64,000 bases of DNA from Granulicella mallensis MP5ACTX8 (GCF_000178955.2 NC_016631.1:2480001-2544000), one strand, 5' to 3'; shown: positions 7,616 through 17,756, counted from the stretch's first letter. The notes: a model not told the origin generated them from the letters alone. Program-made: numbers and translations.

Positions 7616-10600
7616 ATGGACCAGTCTTATCCAGAACGACAAGGGCGTGCTTCCAGAAAGCGCGTTCACGAAGAGCAGTCTCTGCAGGGCTCCACCGGTA
7701 CGGTTGCCAGCTCTCTGATTGACGCTCGTTTCGAGCATGACTCCTGCGGCGTGGGCTTTGTCGCCTCCGTCCTTGGTAAAGCGAGCCACAAGATTTTGCA
7801 GGATGCGTTGACGGCTTTATCGCGCCTTGAACATCGTGGCGCGGTGGCATCCGATGGCGCCAGCAGCGATGGCATTGGACTGATGTCCAACGTGCCGCGT
7901 GAGCTTTTGCTCCGTGCCACCGGTGTTGAGTTGAGCGACTCCGCGTTGCTGGGTGTCGGCATGCTGTTTCTTCCCCAGGATGAGACGCGGGCTGAAGCTG
8001 TGATGGAGAGCTGCCTGGCCTCGCAGGACCTCGGCGTTCTGGCGTGGCGCGATGTTCCGACGCGCCCGGAAATTCTGGGTGAGATCGCCCTGAGCACCAT
8101 GCCGAAGATTCGCCAGGTGCTGGTCGCCGACATTACAAGAGACGATGCTGCGGATTCGATGGAGCGCAGGCTCTATCTCGCGCGCAAGCAGTTCGAACGC
8201 GCGGAAGAGCTGAAGGAAGTGACAGGCTACGTCTGTTCGCTCTCGTCGACGACGCTGGTCTACAAGGCCATGTGCCTGGGTCGTCTGCTGCCTGAGTTCT
8301 ATCCCGATCTCGCGTCGCCGGAGTACGTTACGAGCTTCGCGATCTTTCATCAGCGCTATGCGACGAACACCCTGCCTGCGTGGCATCGTGCGCAGCCCGG
8401 CCGCAAGCTGGGACACAACGGTGAGATCAACACCGTGTGGGGCAACCGCGCCCGCATGGATGCTCGCGATTCCACGCTGCCGGTGGAGTGCAAGCCGGTG
8501 TTGACCAAGGACGGAACAGACTCCACGTCGCTGGACGAGACGATTGAGCTGCTCTCGCAAAATGGACGCACCATCGCTGAGAGCGTACGCATGCTGTTGC
8601 CGCCCGCGATTGTGAAGCGCGTGCATCCGTTCCTGAAGTACCACAACGATTGCGCAGAGCCGTGGGATGGACCGGCGGCGATCTCGTTCAGCGATGGCGT
8701 CGTGGTGGGCGCGGCCCTGGACCGCAATGGCCTGCGGCCTTGTCGTTACGCCATCACGAGCGATGGGCTGATGGTAGCGGGAAGCGAAGCCGGGCTGGTC
8801 GATCTCGATCCGGAGACCGTGATCGAGAGTGGACGGTTGGGACCGGGCGAGATGATTGCCGTCGATATGGCGGAGCACATGATCTACCACAACGAGGAGA
8901 TGCTGGACGCGTTCGACGCGAAGGCAACCTACGCGCTGCTGGTGGAAGATGCGCCGCTGGAGGCGATTGACGCTCCTGAGATCAGTGCCGACCTGGCGGG
9001 TCTGCAGCGCGGATTCGGATACACCAAAGAAGACGTCAACATGATCCTGAAGCCGATGGCAGGAACGGGCAAGGATGCCGTGTGGTCCATGGGCGACGAT
9101 ACGCCGCTGGCCTTCCTGGCGCGGTCGCCGCGGCCTCTGTATGCGTTTTTCCGGCAGCGGTTTGCGCAGGTCACCAACCCGGCGATCGATCCGTTGCGCG
9201 AGGCGATCGTCGTCTCGCTGCACACGCGTCTCGGCCCCTGGCCGCACATGCTGGACAAGAATGCGCCGTTGCCGGGCATCTCGCTTAGCTCCCCCTTTCT
9301 GTCGCTGGGACAGCTTGCGGCCCTGCGTGCGGACAAGTATCCGCATAGCGATGCTCTACAACTCAAAGAGATGGCATGCCTGTATGCGCCGGAGACTTCG
9401 CTGGAACAGGCGATCGTCGATCTCTGCGCGGATGCTGTCAATCTCGTGCGTTCGGGAGCCAAACTGCTACTACTGACTGACCGTGGTGCCAGCACCAGCA
9501 AGCTTCCTGTCCCGATGGCGATGGCCACCGGGGCTGTCCACGAGGCACTTGTCGTTGCGGGGCTTCGTACGCTGTGCGGTCTGGCGGTCGAGGCAGGGGA
9601 CTGCCGCGACATCCACCATGCGGCTGTGCTGATCGGCTATGGCGCAGGCGTGGTCTGCCCGTGGCTGGCGCTGGAGACGGCGCGCAGCCTGCAACCGGAA
9701 GGCGTCGACGGCGAGAAGATGATGTTGAAGGCGCTCGATGCCGGGCTGGCGAAGGTCATGTCGAAGATGGGCATCTCCGTGGTGGACAGCTATCGCGGGG
9801 CGCATCTGTTCGACATCCTCGGACTCCATGCGAGCGTGGTCAATACCTGCTTCCCAAATACTCCCGCGCCGTTGTCAGGCATCGGATTCTCCGAACTGGA
9901 TCGCCGCTTGCGCCTGGGCTGGCAGCCGCCTGCTGAGGCTGCGCCGACGACCGACCTGCCGGACTTTGGCTGGGTGCGCTTCCGTAAGGCCGATTCGGCT
10001 GAGCCGCATATGTGGCAGCCACCAAACGTCAAGGCTTTGCAGACTGTTGTGGGCAGCGCCCGCGGTGTTGCGGCCAGCACCGATCCGGCCAGCGCCTTTG
10101 CCATCTTCAGCCGCAATGTGGATTCCGTTGAGGCGGTTACGCTGCGCGATCTGCTGGAGATTCGTCCGGCTGGTGCAGAGTTGGCGCTTGACGAGGTTGA
10201 AACGCCCGAGAGCCTTTGCAAGCGCTTCATCGCGAGCGCCATGTCTCTTGGCTCGCTGAGCCCAGAGGCGCACCAGACCATTACGCAGGCGATGAACTCG
10301 CTGGGTGCACGCTCGAACACGGGTGAAGGCGGAGAAGATCCGGCTGTCTATCGTCCGGCGGGAGCTACCCCTCTCGGTGGCCCGGAGGGCGGCGGAGCCA
10401 CGTTGGCTGCGTCCTCAAATCAGAGCGGTGGAACGGCGGTTGCGGAGCTTGTGGCTGCGCCTGCGGTGCATGGCTCGCTGAATAACAAGATCAAGCAGAT
10501 CGCTTCCGGACGTTTTGGCGTTACGGCGGAGTATCTGGCGCACGCCGAAGAGATCGAGATCAAGGTTGCGCAGGGCGCCAAGCCTGGCGAAGGCGGACAG

Positions 10601-12163
10601 CTTCCAGGGCACAAGGTCTCCGGGCTGATCGCTCGCCTGCGTCATGCGCAGCCGGGGGTTTCGCTCATCTCGCCTCCGCCGCATCACGACATCTACTCGA
10701 TTGAAGATCTCGCACAGCTCATCTATGACCTGAAGCGCGTGAACCCGAGGGCTGCGGTGGGCGTCAAGCTGGTCTCGAGCTGCGGCGTCGGTACGGTAGC
10801 GGCGGGCGTTGCGAAGGCCTATGCGGACTTTATCGTTATCGCCGGAAACACCGGTGGCACCGGTGCTGCGGCGTTGTCGAGCATCAAGTACGCGGGTAAT
10901 CCGTGGGAGCTTGGTCTGGCCGAGGCGCAGCAGTTGCTTCGCACCAATGGCATGCGTGACCGTGTTCGTCTGCGTACCGATGGCGGCATTACGACGGCTC
11001 GCGATGTGCTGGTTGCAGCCCTGCTGGGAGCGGACGAGTATGCGTTTGGAACCGCTGTGCTGGTCGCGCTGGGTTGCGACATGGCGCGCCAGTGCCATCT
11101 GAATACCTGTCCTACCGGCATTGCGACGCAGAAGCCGGAGTTGCGCGCGAAGTTCCGCGGTAAGCCGGAGCACGTCGTTCAGTTCTTCCGCCAGCTCTCC
11201 GCAGACCTGCAGCGCCTGCTGGCGAAGTTCGGCCTGCCCAGCCTCGAAGCGGCGATTGGCCGTGTCGATCTGCTGGAGCAGGTGCGCTTTGACGGCAATC
11301 TCGATCTCACCCCGATGCTCTCTGCTGCGGGGGATGGTCCTACGCGCTGGATGGGCGTACGCAATGAACGACCGGGTCAGGACCATCCTTTGGATGATCC
11401 CTGGACGAAGCCTGCCATTGCGGCTGCGCGGGAGGGCAAGGCTTACTCGGTGAGTGCGATCATCTGCAACGAGCATCGCGCTGTTGGCTCAAGGCTTGCG
11501 GGGGAGTTGTCGGTGCTGCGCGCCAAGGGCGAACTCGATGTCGCGGATGTGACCTTCGATCTTGAAGGCACGGCGGGGCAGTCGTTCGGAGCGTTTGCGG
11601 CTACGGGTATGAAGCTGGTGCTCACCGGTCAGGCGAATGACTTCGTAGGCAAGGGCCTCTCCGGTGGCGAGTTGATCATGCGTGCGGTTGGCCGTGCTGC
11701 GGAACGCAGTGACGAGCATGTGCTGCTGGGCAACGTGGCGCTCTACGGTGCGACTGCGGGTAAGCTGTTCGCTGCCGGCCGCGCAGGTGAGCGGTTCGCC
11801 GTGCGTAACTCAGGCGTGACGGCGGTGATCGAAGGTGTGGGCGACCATGCCTGCGAGTACATGACCGGCGGTGAGGTGGTCATCCTCGGCGAAGTGGGCA
11901 TCAACTTTGGCGCTGGTATGACCGGCGGCACGGCGTGGGTGCTCGATAACGCGCAGACGATGATTCGCGACGTTCGTTATCACACGGAGTTCCTGGAAGC
12001 ACAGGAGTTCGGACAGGCGGAGCCGGAGCAGCAGGCTGCTCTGAGGAGGCTGATCGAAGAGCATGTGAAGCGCTCGGAGAGCACGCTTGGAACGCGGCTG
12101 CTGCAGGACTGGCAGACGGCTTCCAAGAACTTCGTGTTGTTTACGCCGAAGCCCCAGGCTTAG
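7616..12163 (+). CDS. gltB: Glutamate synthase, large (alpha) subunit
   Basis: Makes two glutamates from glutamine and 2-oxoglutarate, supplying nitrogen to arginine and the amino acids made nearby. The 1,515-residue protein has an N-terminal glutamine amidotransferase domain whose nucleophile is Cys44 (HDSCGVGF); the first 43 residues would be a cleaved propeptide. A central domain is followed by the FMN-binding synthase domain, with the [3Fe-4S] cysteines in CDMARQCHLNTCPTG near residues 1155-1169, and by the C-terminal GXGXG beta-helix domain. The small subunit gltD is not adjacent. An in-frame TGA two codons upstream fixes the ATG, which lacks a ribosome site. Confidence 0.97.
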   Translation: MDQSYPERQGRASRKRVHEEQSLQGSTGTVASSLIDARFEHDSCGVGFVASVLGKASHKILQDALTALSRLEHRGAVASDGASSDGIGLMSNVPRELLLRATGVELSDSALLGVGMLFLPQDETRAEAVMESCLASQDLGVLAWRDVPTRPEILGEIALSTMPKIRQVLVADITRDDAADSMERRLYLARKQFERAEELKEVTGYVCSLSSTTLVYKAMCLGRLLPEFYPDLASPEYVTSFAIFHQRYATNTLPAWHRAQPGRKLGHNGEINTVWGNRARMDARDSTLPVECKPVLTKDGTDSTSLDETIELLSQNGRTIAESVRMLLPPAIVKRVHPFLKYHNDCAEPWDGPAAISFSDGVVVGAALDRNGLRPCRYAITSDGLMVAGSEAGLVDLDPETVIESGRLGPGEMIAVDMAEHMIYHNEEMLDAFDAKATYALLVEDAPLEAIDAPEISADLAGLQRGFGYTKEDVNMILKPMAGTGKDAVWSMGDDTPLAFLARSPRPLYAFFRQRFAQVTNPAIDPLREAIVVSLHTRLGPWPHMLDKNAPLPGISLSSPFLSLGQLAALRADKYPHSDALQLKEMACLYAPETSLEQAIVDLCADAVNLVRSGAKLLLLTDRGASTSKLPVPMAMATGAVHEALVVAGLRTLCGLAVEAGDCRDIHHAAVLIGYGAGVVCPWLALETARSLQPEGVDGEKMMLKALDAGLAKVMSKMGISVVDSYRGAHLFDILGLHASVVNTCFPNTPAPLSGIGFSELDRRLRLGWQPPAEAAPTTDLPDFGWVRFRKADSAEPHMWQPPNVKALQTVVGSARGVAASTDPASAFAIFSRNVDSVEAVTLRDLLEIRPAGAELALDEVETPESLCKRFIASAMSLGSLSPEAHQTITQAMNSLGARSNTGEGGEDPAVYRPAGATPLGGPEGGGATLAASSNQSGGTAVAELVAAPAVHGSLNNKIKQIASGRFGVTAEYLAHAEEIEIKVAQGAKPGEGGQLPGHKVSGLIARLRHAQPGVSLISPPPHHDIYSIEDLAQLIYDLKRVNPRAAVGVKLVSSCGVGTVAAGVAKAYADFIVIAGNTGGTGAAALSSIKYAGNPWELGLAEAQQLLRTNGMRDRVRLRTDGGITTARDVLVAALLGADEYAFGTAVLVALGCDMARQCHLNTCPTGIATQKPELRAKFRGKPEHVVQFFRQLSADLQRLLAKFGLPSLEAAIGRVDLLEQVRFDGNLDLTPMLSAAGDGPTRWMGVRNERPGQDHPLDDPWTKPAIAAAREGKAYSVSAIICNEHRAVGSRLAGELSVLRAKGELDVADVTFDLEGTAGQSFGAFAATGMKLVLTGQANDFVGKGLSGGELIMRAVGRAAERSDEHVLLGNVALYGATAGKLFAAGRAGERFAVRNSGVTAVIEGVGDHACEYMTGGEVVILGEVGINFGAGMTGGTAWVLDNAQTMIRDVRYHTEFLEAQEFGQAEPEQQAALRRLIEEHVKRSESTLGTRLLQDWQTASKNFVLFTPKPQA

Positions 12164-12175
12164 GACAGGCAACTG

Positions 12176-12258
12176 CAAACGCAGAGTACGCCAAGAACGC
12201 CAAGTTTGCGCAGAGTTACTTTGCGTCAACTTAGCGTTCTCGGCGTACTCTGCGTTTG
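12176..12258. repeat. Long stem-loop repeat after gltB
   Basis: The outer 25-base arms (12176-12200 and 12234-12258) match at 24 of 25 positions. The inner 33 bases fold again through AAGTT...AACTT and GCGCA/TGCGT segments, giving a hairpin of about 40 pairs. The arms carry the sequence CGCAGAGTACGCC. There is no clear T-run, so it looks more like a dispersed palindromic element than a plain terminator, though it could end or stabilise the gltB transcript. Confidence 0.65.
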
Positions 12259-12330
12259 TCTTTGGGATGCTCGTCGCAGTTCTATACCATGATCTAGTGC
12301 GAGCCTGTGGGCCGCCGGGAAAGAAGAGCC

Positions 12331-13479
12331 ATGTCAGACTCGAAATACGGTTTTGCCACACGCGCTATCCATGACGGGCAACAGCCCGATCCTTTGACCG
12401 GTGCCGTGAACGTACCGATCTACCTGACCTCGACGTACCAGCAGGAAGCGATCGGCAAGAACAAGGGCCACGAGTACGCCCGGCTCACCAACCCCACGCG
12501 CGATGCTCTGGAAGAGAGCCTGTGCTCGCTCGAAGGTGGTACCTCGGCGCACTGTTTCGGTTCGGGCATGGCGGCGATTACGGCGCTCTGCACGATGATG
12601 AAGGCTGGAGACCATGTTGTCTGCTCGGACAACGTGTATGGCGGCACCTCGAGGCTCTTCGACAAGGTGCTGGTGCACTATGGTTTGACGTTTACCTATG
12701 TCGATACGAGCAACGCCGAGAATGTGCGTGCCGCGATCCGTCCTGAGACGAAGCTGGTTCATATTGAAACGCCGACAAACCCGATGATGTCCGTGACGGA
12801 TATTCGTGCGGTGGCTGAGATCTGCCACGCGAAGGGTGTTGAGTTGAGCGTCGACAATACCTTTCTGTCGCCGTATCTGCAGAGGCCCATCGAACTCGGC
12901 GCGGATATTGTGATGCACTCGACGACGAAGTTTCTCAACGGGCACTCGGATGGTCTGGGCGGTGTACTGGTTTGCACGAAGCCCGAGCAAGCGGAACGCT
13001 TCCGTTTTGTGCAGAAGTGCACCGGTGGCATCCTCTCGCCGTTCGACAGCTACCTGCTGTTGCGCGGCGTAAAGACGCTGGCCGTGCGCATGAAGCAGCA
13101 CGACACGAATGGCCGCGCTGTTGCGGAGTTCCTGGTGGAGAAGCTTGGCGCGGATAAGGTGTTCTATCCGGGGCTTGCGACGCATCCGCAGCATGAACTG
13201 GCGAAGCGGCAGCAGCGGGGATTTGGTTCGATGTTGTCGCTCGAGTTGGGGTCGCTGGAGAAGGCCAATGCCTTCGCGTCGCGGCTGAAGCTGTGCTATT
13301 TGGCGGAGTCGCTCGGGGGCGTTGAGACGCTGATCTGCCATCCGGCGACGATGACTCATGCGGCTGTTGGTGCGGAGGGGCGCGCTAAGCTGGGGATCAC
13401 CGATGGGTTGATGCGGATCTCGGTGGGCATTGAAGAGGTGGAAGATATTATTGCGGATCTGACGCAGGCGCTGGCGTAG
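12331..13479 (+). CDS. Cys/Met-metabolism PLP enzyme (cystathionine gamma-synthase or gamma-lyase type)
   Basis: A 382-residue transsulfuration enzyme of the PLP fold type I family. The phosphate-binding region is FGSGMAAITAL near residue 75, the tyrosine/arginine pair is in HEYARLTNPTRD, and the PLP lysine is K200 in HSTTKFLNGHSD. The C-terminus LMRISVGIEEVEDIIADL is typical. Sequence alone does not separate synthase (MetB) from lyase or MetC-like activity. The ATG at 12331 follows a purine-rich GGGAAAGAAGAG; an upstream in-frame start would add eight basic residues. It is followed by a bidirectional hairpin. Confidence 0.88.
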   Translation: MSDSKYGFATRAIHDGQQPDPLTGAVNVPIYLTSTYQQEAIGKNKGHEYARLTNPTRDALEESLCSLEGGTSAHCFGSGMAAITALCTMMKAGDHVVCSDNVYGGTSRLFDKVLVHYGLTFTYVDTSNAENVRAAIRPETKLVHIETPTNPMMSVTDIRAVAEICHAKGVELSVDNTFLSPYLQRPIELGADIVMHSTTKFLNGHSDGLGGVLVCTKPEQAERFRFVQKCTGGILSPFDSYLLLRGVKTLAVRMKQHDTNGRAVAEFLVEKLGADKVFYPGLATHPQHELAKRQQRGFGSMLSLELGSLEKANAFASRLKLCYLAESLGGVETLICHPATMTHAAVGAEGRAKLGITDGLMRISVGIEEVEDIIADLTQALA

Positions 13480-13484
13480 TTGTC

Positions 13485-13527
13485 TTTCGTCGTCATCCTT
13501 CAGCTACGCTTCAGGATGACGACGAAA
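13485..13527. terminator. Bidirectional hairpin between convergent genes
   Basis: Perfect 15-base arms (13485-13499, 13513-13527) enclose a 13-base loop. The arms begin with TTT and end with AAA, so each strand reads out into a short T-run. It separates the PLP enzyme gene from the convergent DUF4139-like gene and probably terminates both. Confidence 0.7.
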
Positions 13528-13557
13528 AACAAACAACAGCGACAACTCTGCTGATCT

Positions 13558-15732
13558 TTACAATGTCTCCTGAAACTGAAACGCCTCGATACGATTAGCG
13601 AGATCGGCTTGTGCGGCATCGAGCGCTGCGGTGCGTGTCTCCAGTTCCTTCTGTCCGGCGGCAATCGCGTCTTCGGTCTTGTTCAGATCCCCAACGAAGC
13701 GGTCTCTTGAACCTTTATCGGCATTTTGCAGTGCGGTGATGTTGGCGCGCTGACGCTCCTCGTCGCTGTGCAGAGATGTCAGCTTTGCGTTCGCCTGGTC
13801 GACGGCGGTTTGCGCATCGGCTACGTGGCGGCGAGCTTCAAGGATCGGCTGCAACGCTTGTTCCAGTGCCGGGTTGTGATCGGCCGAATTTAGGATCAGG
13901 GCAAATTGGTTGTCGTCCGAGCGCAGGAGTTGATAGGCCGTGTAGCCTTCGTGTTTGCCTCCGACGTGCAGACGAACGGTTTCGCCCGAGGCGGCTTCTA
14001 CGCGGAAGCGATAGACGGTCGGCGTCGTCTCCGTGGGCTTGGGGTCGGAGTCAAGCGTGAAGCCCTTCACGACAGGATGTTCCAGCACCACGGTGCGCCG
14101 GTCGGCGGCGGCGTTGTGGATGACGTAAGTGACCTCGCTGACGTCCGCATGATGGATGTTCAACACGCCTTTGGCCGCGCTGATCTGTGTGATATGGGTT
14201 GAGTCGTGACGGCTCTCGGTCGTGACGTGTACAGCCTGGTCGGCGGCATAGGAGAGCAGGCGCTTCTCGCCAGCGTGGATGGGATCGAGCAGGCCTTCTC
14301 CGCCGAAGCTGCCGTCTTCGACGATGGAGAAGCTGCCGCGGTCGAGCGTCAGTCCGCTGGTGTTGGTGATCCACAGCGCACGCAGCGGCTGTGAGAGGCG
14401 ATTTCCGTTTGAGGAGACCAGGGTGACGCGGTCAGCGTCGACCTTGGCCTGTAGGATGGGCACCAGGGCAGACTCATTCTTGCGAATGGTGATGGGGTCG
14501 GCGAGCTTGTACTCGAAGAAGTCGTCGAAAGCGGCTGTGTTGGTGTTTGCCGTGAGAGAAGCAGATGCCGCCTCTTCGTAGGATCTAGAAGACGGCGGGA
14601 GAGGAGCGGCAACCATCCCTGCGACGATGCCTCCACGCCGCACCTTGCTCTTGGTAACTTGTAGCTGAGAAGTTGCTGACACCTCGACGGTATCTGAGGC
14701 TACGGGAGTATTTTCTAGTGGTTGTCCTTCCTTGGCCACTTCGATGCTGCTGTCGAAGGTCTGAGGTGTAAGCTGCGCTTCCTGGGCGATAGGAATCTCG
14801 GGACGCCGCGAGTAGATAGGATCGGACAACGGCTGGATAAAGCTCTGCGGAGAACCTGCGATCAGAGACAGTTGTACGTTCACCCAGTCGGTTCCCACTG
14901 TGTTATCGACGACCGCCCAGCCTTGCAGCGTAGCCTTCTGTGCGGTGCCTGCATTGGCAGAGTCCGTGAACAGGATGCGATACGTGGACTTCCAGATGGG
15001 CACCTCCGAGATGTAGCTGACACGCAGCTCGCGTGTGCCGGTGCCGCGATCGTCGAGGGTGAGGTGACGGAGCCCCTGCGAGCGGCTGCCCGCGAGCAGC
15101 TCGAGATAGCGGCTGACGTCTTGATGCAGAGCTGTGTCGAGCAGATGAACGCTGCTGGTTGAGGTTAGTTCCAGCGTGCGAACCTCACCCGTGTCGGAGA
15201 CGACGGTGAGGAAGTAGTGGTCGATGGAGGGTTTCGAGTCATTGTCATTCTTTTCCGGAACGCTACGAATCTCCATCGAAAGCAGGCGACCCGTAATGGA
15301 AGTGCCTGAAGCGTTTACCTCAATACGTGCCCCTCGAATGGCAGTATAGAAATCGGCAGCCGTCGCGTCAGTGCCCAGCGCCAGCGGCAGACTCTTGAGC
15401 TGCTGGTCGAGTGGCGTCGTGGAGTTGTAGCCAGCTCCGGAGATGCGGCCTCCGTTCAGATCGATAGCGGTCAGCGACTGCAGGACATCGTTGAGCTGTG
15501 CGGTTGTGAAGTCGATGGTGACGGCGGCATTGCCGGTCACTCGGCCTGTGTGCTCGAAGAATCCGACGCCGTTCTTGTACAGCGAGACGTGGGTGACGGG
15601 CAGATTGGTATCGTGGTCGGTTGCGGTCGTAGCTGCAACAGGATGCGGTGCTGGGCTTTTCTGGGCGGAGGCAAGGGTCACGACGAGGCCGAGATGTATA
15701 GCGAGGAGGGTAGTAATCGAGGACGGGCGCAT
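13558..15732 (-). CDS. Exported DUF4139-like protein
   Basis: A 724-residue protein with a signal peptide (MRPSSITTLLAIHLGLVVTLASAQ). Residues after this, VTHVSLYKNGVGFFEHTGRV, then WKSTYRILF and GWAVVDNTVGTDWVNVQLSLIAGSP, fit the DUF4139 pattern. The C-terminal 100 residues (ARRHVADAQTAVDQANAKL onwards) look like a coiled coil. It probably sits in the periplasm or outer membrane; the function of the family is unknown. The ATG at 15732 is chosen over 15753 because AGGAAA lies 5 bases before it. It stands alone between an acyl-CoA dehydrogenase and a terminator. Confidence 0.75.
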   Translation of the reverse strand: MRPSSITTLLAIHLGLVVTLASAQKSPAPHPVAATTATDHDTNLPVTHVSLYKNGVGFFEHTGRVTGNAAVTIDFTTAQLNDVLQSLTAIDLNGGRISGAGYNSTTPLDQQLKSLPLALGTDATAADFYTAIRGARIEVNASGTSITGRLLSMEIRSVPEKNDNDSKPSIDHYFLTVVSDTGEVRTLELTSTSSVHLLDTALHQDVSRYLELLAGSRSQGLRHLTLDDRGTGTRELRVSYISEVPIWKSTYRILFTDSANAGTAQKATLQGWAVVDNTVGTDWVNVQLSLIAGSPQSFIQPLSDPIYSRRPEIPIAQEAQLTPQTFDSSIEVAKEGQPLENTPVASDTVEVSATSQLQVTKSKVRRGGIVAGMVAAPLPPSSRSYEEAASASLTANTNTAAFDDFFEYKLADPITIRKNESALVPILQAKVDADRVTLVSSNGNRLSQPLRALWITNTSGLTLDRGSFSIVEDGSFGGEGLLDPIHAGEKRLLSYAADQAVHVTTESRHDSTHITQISAAKGVLNIHHADVSEVTYVIHNAAADRRTVVLEHPVVKGFTLDSDPKPTETTPTVYRFRVEAASGETVRLHVGGKHEGYTAYQLLRSDDNQFALILNSADHNPALEQALQPILEARRHVADAQTAVDQANAKLTSLHSDEERQRANITALQNADKGSRDRFVGDLNKTEDAIAAGQKELETRTAALDAAQADLANRIEAFQFQETL

Positions 15733-15936
15733 GGGTTTCCTTTGCTGGAACATGCTGGAGCCATTTTGTGACTCCGCTGCTGATAGAACGAGGCCCTGGA
15801 GAGATCTTGCAAGAAAAATTCTCTTTAGTTCTGGAATTTAGACACCGGGGCCCCCGAAAACGGCATACGACGCGAACGGAAACCTGTGCCGTCACAAGTG
15901 TGGTAGGGTGGTAAGTTTTCTGAATGGAGGCCATTC

Positions 15937-17100
15937 GTGGCGGTATCTGGGCTGGGTTTTGGGTTGAACGAAGAGCAGGAGCAGCTTCGTCGCGAGGTGC
16001 GGGCGTTCGCGGAGCGCGAGATTGCGCCGCATGTTTCGGAGTGGGATGAGAAGAGCGAGTTCCCGCATGCCGTGGTGAAGAAGCTGGGAGAGATGGGGCT
16101 GATGGGCGTCATCTTTCCGGAGGAGCTTGGCGGCTCGGGCATGGGGTACGTGGAGTACGTGCTGGCGATCGAGGAGCTGTCGCGCGTTGATGGAAGTGTG
16201 GGCATTATCGTGGCCTCGCATAACTCGCTCTGCACGAACCACCTCATGCTTGGCGGCAATGACGAACAGCGCAAACGCTGGATCCCGAAGCTCGCCAGCG
16301 GGGAGTGGCTCGGCTCCTGGGGGCTCACCGAGCCAGGTTCGGGCTCTGATGCGGGCGGCATGCGCACGACGGCGATGAAGGTTGACGGTGGCTGGTTGCT
16401 GAATGGCTCGAAGACCTTCATCACCAACGGAACCTATGCAGACTGCGCGCTAGTACTCGCGGTGACGGATAAAGAGAAGTCGACGCATGGCGGTATCTCG
16501 GCGTTTCTGGTCGAGAAGGGAACCAAGGGCTTCCGGCCAGGCAAGAAAGAGAACAAGCTGGGCCTGCGCGCCAGCGATACGGCGGAGCTGATCTTCGAGA
16601 ACTGCCTGATCCCTGAGGAGAATATCGTCGGCAAGCTGGGTGAGGGCTTCAAGGATGCGATGCGCGTGCTCGATGGTGGTCGTATCTCGATTGCGGCGCT
16701 CTCGCTCGGCATGGCGCGCGGAGCGCTCGATGCCGCGATGAAGTATGCGCAGCAGCGGCGGCAGTTCGGGAAGGCCATCAGTGAGTTTCAGGCGATCCAG
16801 TTCAAGCTGGCGGATATGGCGACGCAGCTTGATGCCGCGTGGCTGCTGACAATGCGCGCGGCCCGCACGAAAGATGCCGGGCAGAAGGTGACGATGGAAG
16901 CGGCGATGGCCAAGCTCTATGCCAGCGAAGCGGCCTGCCGCATCTGCGACGAAGGGGTTCAGATTCACGGCGGCTATGGCTTTATCAAGGACTATCCGGC
17001 GGAGAAGTTCTATCGCGATGTGAAACTCTGCACGATTGGCGAGGGAACGAGTGAGATTCAGCGGATGGTGATTGCGCGGGAGTTGTTGAAGGGGCGGTAG
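15937..17100 (+). CDS. Acyl-CoA dehydrogenase, short-chain type
   Basis: FAD enzyme that introduces the alpha-beta double bond in acyl-CoA during fatty-acid or branched-chain amino-acid breakdown. The 387-residue protein has [14 protein letters not shown] near residue 130 (FAD/substrate contacts), [19 protein letters not shown] near 275, and the catalytic glutamate E369 in GEGTSEIQR. The start is a GTG with GGAGG six bases upstream. No electron-transfer flavoprotein or other beta-oxidation gene is adjacent, so the exact substrate cannot be stated. Confidence 0.93.
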   Translation: MAVSGLGFGLNEEQEQLRREVRAFAEREIAPHVSEWDEKSEFPHAVVKKLGEMGLMGVIFPEELGGSGMGYVEYVLAIEELSRVDGSVGIIVASHNSLCTNHLMLGGNDEQRKRWIPKLASGEWLGSWGLTEPGSGSDAGGMRTTAMKVDGGWLLNGSKTFITNGTYADCALVLAVTDKEKSTHGGISAFLVEKGTKGFRPGKKENKLGLRASDTAELIFENCLIPEENIVGKLGEGFKDAMRVLDGGRISIAALSLGMARGALDAAMKYAQQRRQFGKAISEFQAIQFKLADMATQLDAAWLLTMRAARTKDAGQKVTMEAAMAKLYASEAACRICDEGVQIHGGYGFIKDYPAEKFYRDVKLCTIGEGTSEIQRMVIARELLKGR

Positions 17101-17102
17101 AG

Positions 17103-17200
17103 CAGGGCATAGGGCCCAGGGCTTAGGGTTCAGGGCATAGAAATCCAAGTTGCCAAAGCTGGAACGATCTCGTTTTCTAGACCCTGGACCCTATGCCCTG
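17103..17200. repeat. Inverted repeat with degenerate CCCTATGCCCTG units
   Basis: Arms at 17103-17126 and 17177-17200 match at 21 of 24 positions around a 50-base spacer. The right arm continues to about 17240 with loosely repeated CCCTGA/CCCTATA units, so the stretch is low in complexity. It fills the gap before coaD. It may help terminate the upstream gene, or be a simple-sequence expansion. Confidence 0.55.
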
Positions 17201-17264
17201 ACCCCTTACTCCCAGCCCTGAGCCCTGTCCCCTATACCCTCACTCACGGTATGCTCACAGTGCG

Positions 17265-17756
17265 ATGCAGACTAAGGCAATTTATCCCGGAACCTTCGAT
17301 CCTTTGACTAATGGCCACCTCGACCTGATTGCGCGAGGTGCGAAGATTGTCGATCAACTGGTTGTCGCAATTCTGCGCAATTCAGAAAAAGGTGCGCCAC
17401 TTTTCACGGCTTCGGAGCGGGAAGAGATGATTCGTGAGGCGACGCTGGGCCTGGGGAATGTGTCGGTGGCCACCTTCGACGGCCTGCTGGTGGACTTTGC
17501 CCGTTCGCAGGGGGCGAAGGCTGTCCTGCGTGGTATCCGCGCAGTCTCCGATTACGAGTACGAGTTCCAGATGGCGATGATGAATCGCAAGCTCGATCCC
17601 GAGTTGGAGACGCTGTTCATGATGCCGGCGGAGAAGTACACCTATGTCAGCTCGCGGCTGATCAAAGGCGTGTTTCACCTTGGCGGAGACGTGAGTTCGC
17701 TGGTTCCTCCGTTGGTGATGGACCGCCTGAAGAGTAAAGTTCCGGGGGCAATCTAG
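17265..17756 (+). CDS. coaD: Phosphopantetheine adenylyltransferase
   Basis: Transfers AMP to 4'-phosphopantetheine in coenzyme A synthesis. The 163-residue length is normal for the family. The nucleotidyltransferase motif GTFDPLTNGHLDLI is at residues 9-22, RGIRAVSDYEYEFQMAMMNR follows near 88, and the second ATP motif is YVSSRLIKG. Its stop codon shares one base with the GTG start of the following methyltransferase. Confidence 0.96.
   Translation: MQTKAIYPGTFDPLTNGHLDLIARGAKIVDQLVVAILRNSEKGAPLFTASEREEMIREATLGLGNVSVATFDGLLVDFARSQGAKAVLRGIRAVSDYEYEFQMAMMNRKLDPELETLFMMPAEKYTYVSSRLIKGVFHLGGDVSSLVPPLVMDRLKSKVPGAI

Noticed and set aside
7817-9346. A 509-codon minus-strand frame opposite gltB
   Set aside because: Overlaps the amidotransferase part of gltB, which is unmistakable; product composition is that of an antisense frame.
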